A DNA stretch of 5,237 bases, taken from contig JAILNJ010000070.1 of NCBI GenBank assembly GCA_024691665.1, positions 1-5,237 of the forward strand, read 5' to 3'. Of this stretch, positions 1 through 5,237 are shown piece after piece (position 1 is the stretch's first letter; each line of letters starts with the position of its first letter). The stretch comes from Gammaproteobacteria bacterium. Lineage in GTDB: Bacteria > Bacillota_I > Bacilli_A > Izemoplasmatales > UBA1188. Under the pieces are notes generated by a model. The model did not search any database. It was not told the DNA's origin and worked only from the letters and a program-made list of their open reading frames with translations. The position numbers were made by a program, and so were the translations under genes.

Positions 1-1
1 A

Positions 2-1717
2 ATTCATGATCAAAAGAGAAAATATGGAATTAGACCTGATGAAGAAGCATTCCAAAGTATCCTTGAAAGTGTTACATCAGGATTTGACCTTCCAGATGCT
101 AAATGTCCAGTATGTGGTTCTCCACTCGAAAAAGATGGACATGATATCCCATTTGAAACATTCTTAGGTGTTCCAGAAAAACCAAAGACTCCTGATATTG
201 ATCTTAACTTCTCTGGTGAAAACCAAGGTGCAATCCATAATTTCATAAGAGATGTATTTGGCGAAACAAGAGCCTTTAGAGCAGGAACCATTTTAACTGC
301 ACAATCAAAAGTTGCTTATGCAATGGTAAGAGACTATTTCTTTGAAAAGGATAAAACTACTGGTGAATTCTTATCAAAAGATGGTAAGTACCACTCAAAA
401 GCAGAACTTGAAGCACTTGCTCAAGGAATTGCCGAATCTAAAAAATCATCATCACAGCATCCTGGTGGAATTGTCGTTGTTCCAGAAGGACATGAAGTAT
501 ATGAAATAACTCCAGTTCAATACCCTGGTGATTCATCAGATAGAAGCTGGATGACAACACACTTTGATTATCATACATTTGAAAAGAACTTCTTTAAACT
601 AGACGTACTTGGACACGATGATCCAACCGTTATTAGATACTTAATGAAGTTCGTAAAAGAACATCCAGAACAATTCCCGTTCACTAATGCTAAAGATATC
701 CCAGTTAATGACCATAAGGTATACCAAATGATGAACGATACTAAGGTATTAAATATCTTACCTCAAGATATCAACTCACCAGTTGCGACATATGGTATTA
801 GTGAATTTGGTACATCATTCGTAAGAGGCCTACTTGAAGTTGTTAGACCATCAACATTCGCAGAACTTGTTAAAGTATCTGGACTTTCACATGGTACAGA
901 TGTATGGAATAACAACGCTGAAGAATTATTCTTAGGTAAAGGAATCGAAAAGCATCCACTACCTTTAAAGACTATCATTGGTTGTCGTGACGACATCATG
1001 CTAGACTTAATTAACTTTGGTGTTCCATCTAAGACTGCATTCAGTGCGATGGAATCAATCAGAAAAGGTGTTGGACCTAAGAAACCAAAAGATTGGCAAA
1101 AGCTTCTTGATGATTTAAGTCAATACGATATTCCTAAATGGTATATCGCATCATGCGCTAAGATATCTTACTTATTCCCTAAAGCCCATGCGACAGCATA
1201 CATCATTATGGCACTTCGTATTGCTTGGTTTAAACTTTATAGACCAATCTACTTCTATAGTGCAGTAATGAGTAAGAAGATGACATCATTTGATATTGAT
1301 GCTATGGTTGGTGGAATGGATGCTGTTAAAGAGAGACTCCAAGAATTAAGAAACATGCCAATCAGTGAAAGAAAAGTAAAAGATGAAGATTTAATTACTA
1401 CTCTTGAACTCGCTCTTGAGATGATCGCAAGAGGCATGAAATTCTATAATGTTGATTTAAATAAATCAGAAGCTAAAGACTTCGCAGTTGCTGAAGATGG
1501 TTCAGGATTATACTTACCATTTATTGCAATTGATGGCCTTGGTGAAAACAGTGCCTTATCTATTGTTAAAGCACGTAATGAAAAACCATTTGATACACAA
1601 AAAGACTTTAAAGAAAGATGCCAAGTAAATGCAACTAACTTCGAAAAGATGAAAGAATTAGGAATGTTTAATGGTATGGCAGAAGATAATCAATTAACTC
1701 TTGATTTAGGTATCTAA
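2..1717 (+). CDS. polC: PolC-type DNA polymerase III alpha subunit, C-terminal part (copy A, 5'-partial)
   Basis: PolC is the replicative DNA polymerase of Firmicutes; it extends DNA at the fork while held by the beta sliding clamp. The frame is open from base 2 to TAA 1715-1717 (571 codons), so ATG 323 is internal and the true start is left of the window. Counting from base 2: C35 and C38 are the second half of the PolC zinc site; GHDIPFETFLG is at 46-56; the palm motif PDIDLNFSG at 64-72 carries catalytic D65 and D67; the QHPGGI motif follows; LDVLGHDDP carries the third catalytic Asp, D201. Then come SGLSHGTDVW (bases 880-909) of the fingers, PKAHATAY, a helix-hairpin-helix region near 500-530 (IDGLG) and the terminal QLTLDLGI (564-571), which resembles the clamp-binding QLSLF end of B. 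subtilis PolC. The C-terminal half looks intact, with no frameshift. About 860 N-terminal residues (NTD, OB, PHP, exonuclease) are outside the window. Bases 560-670 recur inverted at 1937-2047. Family identity is very secure; whether bases 2-559 and 671-1717 come from one genome is not. Confidence 0.97.
   Translation: MHDQKRKYGIRPDEEAFQSILESVTSGFDLPDAKCPVCGSPLEKDGHDIPFETFLGVPEKPKTPDIDLNFSGENQGAIHNFIRDVFGETRAFRAGTILTAQSKVAYAMVRDYFFEKDKTTGEFLSKDGKYHSKAELEALAQGIAESKKSSSQHPGGIVVVPEGHEVYEITPVQYPGDSSDRSWMTTHFDYHTFEKNFFKLDVLGHDDPTVIRYLMKFVKEHPEQFPFTNAKDIPVNDHKVYQMMNDTKVLNILPQDINSPVATYGISEFGTSFVRGLLEVVRPSTFAELVKVSGLSHGTDVWNNNAEELFLGKGIEKHPLPLKTIIGCRDDIMLDLINFGVPSKTAFSAMESIRKGVGPKKPKDWQKLLDDLSQYDIPKWYIASCAKISYLFPKAHATAYIIMALRIAWFKLYRPIYFYSAVMSKKMTSFDIDAMVGGMDAVKERLQELRNMPISERKVKDEDLITTLELALEMIARGMKFYNVDLNKSEAKDFAVAEDGSGLYLPFIAIDGLGENSALSIVKARNEKPFDTQKDFKERCQVNATNFEKMKELGMFNGMAEDNQLTLDLGI
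560..670 (+). repeat. 111-bp inverted repeat, arm 1 (in polC copy A)
   Basis: Bases 560-670 equal the reverse complement of 1937-2047 except at 628 (C against T) and 652 (C against T): 109 of 111 match. Both differences are third-position and silent (Thr, Phe), so the 37 encoded residues, HFDYHTFEKNFF through KEHPE and including the third catalytic Asp, are identical. To the left the copies remain alignable but differ at 18 of 105 bases (455-559). To the right (from 671) similarity ends. The left edge is thus a sharp drop in identity and the right edge is the junction. Confidence 0.95.
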
Positions 1718-1966
1718 ATGTATAAACCAGTTAATCCATTACTAGAAAAGACAAACTATATAGAAACAAATGAAGTAGTATCGAAGAATGTTCAATATTC
1801 TTCGATACTTTCACTACTTTTTTCTTTAATCTTAGCGATTTTTTACTTAACTACTATGACTTTATTTGAAGCATTAATTACTTCAGATTTAGTTTCATTT
1901 ATAGTGACTTTATCTAGTACTTTAATTAGTGTATTATTCTGGATGTTCTTTTACAAACTTCATTAA
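1718..1966 (+). CDS. Small hypothetical membrane protein, probably a broken or chimeric frame
   Basis: I do not recognise this 82-residue frame. ATG 1718 abuts the polC stop codon directly, with a weak TAGG (1707-1710) seven bases upstream as a possible ribosome site. The N-terminal ~27 residues are polar; two hydrophobic stretches follow, about residues 28-50 (SSILSLLFSLILAIFYL) and 56-79 (VSFIVTLSSTLISVLF onwards), as in a small two-helix membrane protein. Two things speak against an intact gene. First, a probable polC terminator hairpin lies inside it at 1773-1823. Second, only residues 1-73 precede the switch point at 1937; the last nine residues (FWMFFYKLH) and the stop are read from the antisense of the other polC copy. 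Antisense of Lys/Glu-rich codons gives Phe/Leu-rich peptide, so the natural-looking end is not evidence. It may be the start of a longer membrane protein cut off by the junction, or T-rich intergenic sequence that happens to be open. Confidence 0.35.
   Translation: MYKPVNPLLEKTNYIETNEVVSKNVQYSSILSLLFSLILAIFYLTTMTLFEALITSDLVSFIVTLSSTLISVLFWMFFYKLH
1773..1823 (+). terminator. Probable intrinsic terminator of polC copy A
   Basis: A perfect 13-bp stem (1777-1789 AGTATCGAAGAAT with 1797-1809 ATTCTTCGATACT) closes a 7-base loop, followed by six T at 1818-1823 and more T after one C. An alternative longer fold pairs AAGTAGT (1773-1779) with ACTACTT (1813-1819), which brings the base of the hairpin right up against the T-run. 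The stem starts about 60 bases after the polC stop, a normal place for a terminator. The T-run is on the + strand side only, so it would act on + transcription and not on the opposing copy. It lies inside the small 1718-1966 frame, which weakens either that gene or this call. The stem is AT-rich, so its strength is uncertain. Confidence 0.55.
1931..1942. other. Junction between copy A downstream sequence and inverted copy B
   Basis: Between bases 1936 and 1937 the sequence changes from + strand downstream sequence of copy A to the reverse complement of polC at the codon pair Pro-Glu (CCAGAA). On the minus strand, copy B reads CCAGAA then TAATAC, where copy A reads CCAGAA then CAATTC (665-676); after that there is no sustained alignment. 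It is either a real inversion or rearrangement endpoint, or a chimeric join. The sequence alone cannot distinguish these. Confidence 0.8.
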
Positions 1967-4900
1967 GTATCTAATAACAGTTGGATCATCGTGTCCAAGT
2001 ACGTCTAGTTTAAAGAAGTTCTTTTCAAATGTATGATAATCAAAGTGAGTAGTCTTCCAGCTTCTATCTGTAGAATCACCTGGATATTGTACTGGAGTTA
2101 CTTCATATACTTCATGGTCTTCAGGCACTACAACGATTCCACCTGGATGTTGCGATGAAGACTTTTTAACTTCTATGATATGTTGAGCTAAAGCATCAAT
2201 CTTAGCCTTAGAAATCTTAATTGTATTAATTCCACGTTTTTGTCTTTCAATATTAATATTGTCATAGTAATCTCTTACAATCGCAAATGATACGTTAGAC
2301 TTACAAGTTAGGATTGTTCCAGCTCTAAATGCCTTAGTTTCGCCAAATAACTCTCTTATGTAGTTATGGATTTGACCTTGGTTATCACCACTGAAGTTAA
2401 GGTCAATATCTGGTGTCTTTGGTTTTTCTTTAACACCTAAGAATGTTTCAAATGGGATATCGTGTCCATCTCTTATCATAAGTGTTCCACAACATGGACA
2501 GTTCTTATCAGGAAGGTCATAACCACTTAACACTTCATTAAGATCTTTTTGGAATGGTTCTTCATCCTTTCTAATTCCATACACCTTCTTTTCTTCTTCA
2601 GTATACTTAAAAGCACTAAAGAAACACTTAGGACATCTATAATGAGGAGGTAAACTATTAACCTCAGTAATATCCATTAAGTGCGCAACGAAAGATGATC
2701 CGACAGAACCACGGGAACCAACGACATACCCATCTTCTTCGCTCTTCTTAACTAAAGCTTGTGAGATTAGATAGATTGTTGAGAACTTATTATCAATGAT
2801 TGATGATAATTCTCTATCAATTCTATCTTTAACTATGCCAGGTAAGAGTTCGCCATACATTTCATGGGCTCTATTATAAACACTAGTTTTAACATATTCT
2901 TCCGCAGATGGAATACCTTTTTTCTTCATAAAGTCATCTTTTGGAGGGAATGGTTTATCAGTGAATGATTGAACGAATTCACATGAATCAGCGATTAAGT
3001 TAGAGTTTACTACTACGATTTCATAAGCTAGCTTTTCACCTAAGAAACTGAATTCATCAAGCATTTCTCTTGTGGTCATATAGTATTCATCAGGAATAAT
3101 ATTTTTACCCATTAAGAAATCTTCATAACTAGCTGACTTAGGATCAGCTTTAAGATCATGTCTATAAGCACTTGATTTAGTAGAATAATTAACAAGTATT
3201 TGTCTATACTTAGTATCTTCTTTATTGATTTGGTGGCAGTCACCAGTAGCCACTACTGGTACACCGTGTTTCTTTGCAAGTCTTACAATCTTCTTCATTG
3301 TATCAGTGACTTGGTAGTGCCAGTTATCAAGTGAATTCTTTTGATATTCAAATCTAGAGATTGGTTGAAGTTCTATGTAGTCATAGTATTCAATAATCTT
3401 TTCTAGTTCTTCTTCAGATTTATTGAATGCAGTATCAAAGAGTACTCCATTTCTACAACCAGAACCAACTAGTAATCCTTCTCTATATTCATCAAGTAAC
3501 TTTTGTGGAACAATTGGATCTCTTACAAAGAAATCTGTATTAGCCATAGATGTAATATAATAAAGATTCTTTAAGCCTTCTTGAGTCTTACAAATAATAT
3601 TGATATGTTCTGGCTTAACTGGATATTTATAAAGTTCATCTTCTTTAATAACTTTATTTAATTCATCATGATATTCAATTCCAAGCTTCTTAACTTCTTG
3701 AAGCATATGAAGGAATATTTCACCTGTTGCTGTCGCATCATCTAAGGCTCTATGGTGTTTCTCTAATACTACACCTAAGAGTCTACATAAAGCGTCTAGT
3801 GTATATTTCTTATGTTCAGGATAAATTGACTTAGCTAAATACAGAGTATCTATTACAGGGAATTTTTCATACTCTATACCAATATTCTTTAAGTTTTCAT
3901 AGAAGTGACCCATATCGAAGTATGCGTTGTGGGCAACTAGAATACATCCTTCACAGAACTTATAGAAGTCTCTGATTACTTCATTTCTAGTTCTTTTATC
4001 TTTAACATCATCATCAGTGATTCCAGTTAAAGCTACAACTTGTGGTGGAATCTTCTTTTCAGGATTAACGAGTTCACTAAATCTATCAATAACAACACCA
4101 TGTCTAATCTTAACCGCAGATACTTCAATAACTCTTTCATAGTTAACACTAAAACCAGTAGTTTCAAAGTCGAATACTACATAAGTTGCGTCATCAAGAT
4201 TAATATGTTTAGGTGTATATGCACATTTAACTCTATCACTAAAGAAGAACGAGAATTCAGCGCCATAAATAGGTTTTAATTCTGGATGTTTCTTTGTATA
4301 TTCATAGAGTTCATGGAATGATTGAACTGATCCATGGTCAGTACAAGCAATAGCTTTATGACCAAAGATTTGTGCAGTCTTACAATAATCTTCCATATAA
4401 GCAATACCATCAAGTTGGCTCATCTTTGTATGAAGATGTAGTTCAACTCTCTTAACTGGTTCATCATCAACTCTATCTGTGATAGGTTTAATATAATTTG
4501 AAACGAAAATATTAGTGATAGTAAATGATACATCACCATTCTTAGCTAGATACATATATCCAGATACTTCAACATATTGATTAAGTTGAATATCTTTAAA
4601 GAATCTCTTTTCTTCTACCGCTCTTAAGTTTCTTTCAATATAGCAATATCCAGTATCATCACTAATTGCGAGTTTTGCCTTACTCTTCTTTTCAATAGTT
4701 TCTTCATCATTAAGTTCTACGAAACCCTTAATGATAATTGAATTTTCAAATGAACCTGAATTCTTAAACTGATTAAATTCTTCTTCATTAGTTGGAAGAT
4801 ATTGAATATCCATAGCAGTACCAAAAAGTCTTCCCTTCTTATTATTTAAGAAGACACCTTCTTGAGCCTGTTTCTGTCTTGAAAGCATTACTTCAACACC

Positions 4901-5236
4901 ATCTAAATGTCTCTTTTTAGCTTCTTCGATTTCAGTTTCAATTCTTTCGTCTAAATCAACCATTTCAAATTCAATATTGATATTCTTAAATCCATATTGA
5001 TTAAATAGTTTAACAATTTTCTTTTTAGAAATAATAATTTGAGCGAATGTTGAAGGAACATTCACTGTTAAATCCTTTAATTCAGGATTATATTTTATAG
5101 AGAAATCAACCGCATTTAAAAAGTCTATCGATTCATTCGATAGTTTATTCATTATTACTTTATAATAATCTTTCACATCATTTTCTTCATATGATTCATA
5201 TACAAAATCATAATTAATTTTATTAATGTTTGGGAT
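1934..5236 (-). CDS. polC: PolC-type DNA polymerase III alpha subunit, N-terminal and palm part (copy B, 3'-truncated and 5'-partial)
   Basis: Second, diverged polC copy. The frame runs from the right edge (base 5236) to TAA at 1936-1934, 1100 visible codons. Counting from the GTG at 5176: end of the N-terminal domain (to ~115); OB fold (~145-230); PHP domain starting VELHLHTKMSQLDG (244-257) and CTDHGS (278-283), interrupted by a DEDD-type proofreading exonuclease with FDFETTG (D336, E338), AHNAYFDMG (D421) and HHRALDDA (H475, D480); PHP resumes with ATGDCH (643-648); GSRGSVGSS (820-828); zinc cysteines C848, C851, C893, C896; palm PDIDLNFSG (D923, D925) and LDVLGHDD (D1058). All exonuclease and polymerase catalytic acids are present. 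It ends at KEHPE, so fingers, HhH and clamp-binding tail, about 350 residues, are missing; such a protein should not polymerise. GTG 5176 is probably not the start: VKDYY aligns with the LVQDYW stretch inside the B. subtilis N-terminal domain, the frame stays open upstream, and there is no clear Shine-Dalgarno sequence. The stop is the first codon past the inverted repeat, so the truncation is due to the junction and not to a point mutation. Confidence 0.96.
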   Translation of the reverse strand: MPNINKINYDFVYESYEENDVKDYYKVIMNKLSNESIDFLNAVDFSIKYNPELKDLTVNVPSTFAQIIISKKKIVKLFNQYGFKNINIEFEMVDLDERIETEIEEAKKRHLDGVEVMLSRQKQAQEGVFLNNKKGRLFGTAMDIQYLPTNEEEFNQFKNSGSFENSIIIKGFVELNDEETIEKKSKAKLAISDDTGYCYIERNLRAVEEKRFFKDIQLNQYVEVSGYMYLAKNGDVSFTITNIFVSNYIKPITDRVDDEPVKRVELHLHTKMSQLDGIAYMEDYCKTAQIFGHKAIACTDHGSVQSFHELYEYTKKHPELKPIYGAEFSFFFSDRVKCAYTPKHINLDDATYVVFDFETTGFSVNYERVIEVSAVKIRHGVVIDRFSELVNPEKKIPPQVVALTGITDDDVKDKRTRNEVIRDFYKFCEGCILVAHNAYFDMGHFYENLKNIGIEYEKFPVIDTLYLAKSIYPEHKKYTLDALCRLLGVVLEKHHRALDDATATGEIFLHMLQEVKKLGIEYHDELNKVIKEDELYKYPVKPEHINIICKTQEGLKNLYYITSMANTDFFVRDPIVPQKLLDEYREGLLVGSGCRNGVLFDTAFNKSEEELEKIIEYYDYIELQPISRFEYQKNSLDNWHYQVTDTMKKIVRLAKKHGVPVVATGDCHQINKEDTKYRQILVNYSTKSSAYRHDLKADPKSASYEDFLMGKNIIPDEYYMTTREMLDEFSFLGEKLAYEIVVVNSNLIADSCEFVQSFTDKPFPPKDDFMKKKGIPSAEEYVKTSVYNRAHEMYGELLPGIVKDRIDRELSSIIDNKFSTIYLISQALVKKSEEDGYVVGSRGSVGSSFVAHLMDITEVNSLPPHYRCPKCFFSAFKYTEEEKKVYGIRKDEEPFQKDLNEVLSGYDLPDKNCPCCGTLMIRDGHDIPFETFLGVKEKPKTPDIDLNFSGDNQGQIHNYIRELFGETKAFRAGTILTCKSNVSFAIVRDYYDNINIERQKRGINTIKISKAKIDALAQHIIEVKKSSSQHPGGIVVVPEDHEVYEVTPVQYPGDSTDRSWKTTHFDYHTFEKNFFKLDVLGHDDPTVIRYLMKFVKEHPE
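1937..2047 (-). repeat. 111-bp inverted repeat, arm 2 (in polC copy B)
   Basis: Minus-strand partner of 560-670, encoding the same 37 residues at the 3' end of truncated copy B. Its outer neighbour (2048-2602) is homologous to bases 2-559 but clearly diverged. Its inner neighbour (1936 and below) belongs to the small + strand frame and not to polC. The arms enclose 1,266 bp (671-1936) holding the C-terminal half of copy A, the terminator and the small frame. Confidence 0.95.
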
Positions 5237-5237
5237 A

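Noticed and set aside
10..291. Minus-strand open frame (93 codons) and similar antisense frames at 763-999, 1255-1437 and, on the + strand, 4040-4279
   Set aside because: All lie wholly within conserved polC coding sequence in the opposite sense and show no recognisable domain; they are shadows.
323..1717. ATG 323 as the start of a separate 464-residue protein
   Set aside because: The frame is open back to base 2 and encodes the conserved PolC zinc-site and PDIDLNFSG palm motifs upstream, so 323 is an internal Met of a 5'-partial polC.
671..1936. Insertion sequence or transposon between the repeat arms
   Set aside because: The interior is ordinary PolC C-terminal coding sequence plus downstream DNA, with no transposase, no target-site duplication and arms that are themselves polC coding sequence.
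1925..1942. Possible microhomology at the junction (CACTAAT on the minus strand at 1931-1925, also at 682-688 on the + strand, and AAT next to both arm ends)
   Set aside because: The 7-mer lies at different distances from the two arm ends and the sequence is AT-rich, so a chance match is plausible; too weak to assign a mechanism.
5125..5143. 7-bp hairpin CTATCGA/TCGATAG
   Set aside because: Short, inside the PolC N-terminal domain coding sequence, with no T-run or other regulatory context; likely chance.

Overview
The window is AT-rich and is filled almost entirely by two incomplete copies of polC, the gene for the large replicative DNA polymerase III alpha subunit of low-GC Gram-positive bacteria (Firmicutes, including Mollicutes-like lineages). 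The copies lie on opposite strands and converge. PolC (as opposed to DnaE), the AT-rich composition and the A/T-ending codons point to a Bacilli, Erysipelotrichia or Mollicutes-related organism. All Trp codons in both long frames are TGG and no in-frame TGA interrupts them, which argues against the code-4 Mycoplasma/Spiroplasma group. No finer placement is justified.

Layout: bases 2-1717 (+) hold the C-terminal ~40% of one PolC (copy A), from just inside the zinc-binding region through the palm catalytic aspartates, fingers and helix-hairpin-helix region to a C-terminal clamp-binding motif. Its reading frame is open at the left edge. ATG 1718 follows the stop directly and opens a small 82-codon membrane-protein-like frame. 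A stem-loop with a T-run inside that frame looks like the intrinsic terminator of polC. At base 1937 the sequence switches abruptly to the minus strand of a second, diverged polC (copy B, 1934-5236). Copy B carries the N-terminal domain, OB fold, PHP domain, DEDD proofreading exonuclease and palm, but it stops one codon after the switch point and lacks fingers, HhH and clamp-binding tail. Its frame is open at the right edge, so its real start lies outside the window.

The main point of interest is how the two copies relate. They overlap in the palm region (2-670 against 1937-2602). Most of this overlap is clearly diverged: 75 of 110 residues match in the first part, and 87 of 105 bases match just before base 560. 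The last 111 bp next to the junction (560-670 and 1937-2047) form an inverted repeat with only two mismatches, both silent. Inverting the 1,266 bp between the arms (671-1936) would move the C-terminal half from copy A to copy B and restore a full-length B polymerase. Formally this is a C-terminal-swapping invertible cassette. A chimeric join, from metagenome assembly or amplification of two related genomes, explains the same facts and is in my judgement more likely. No recombinase gene is visible, and no stretch above 300 bases lacks a gene.
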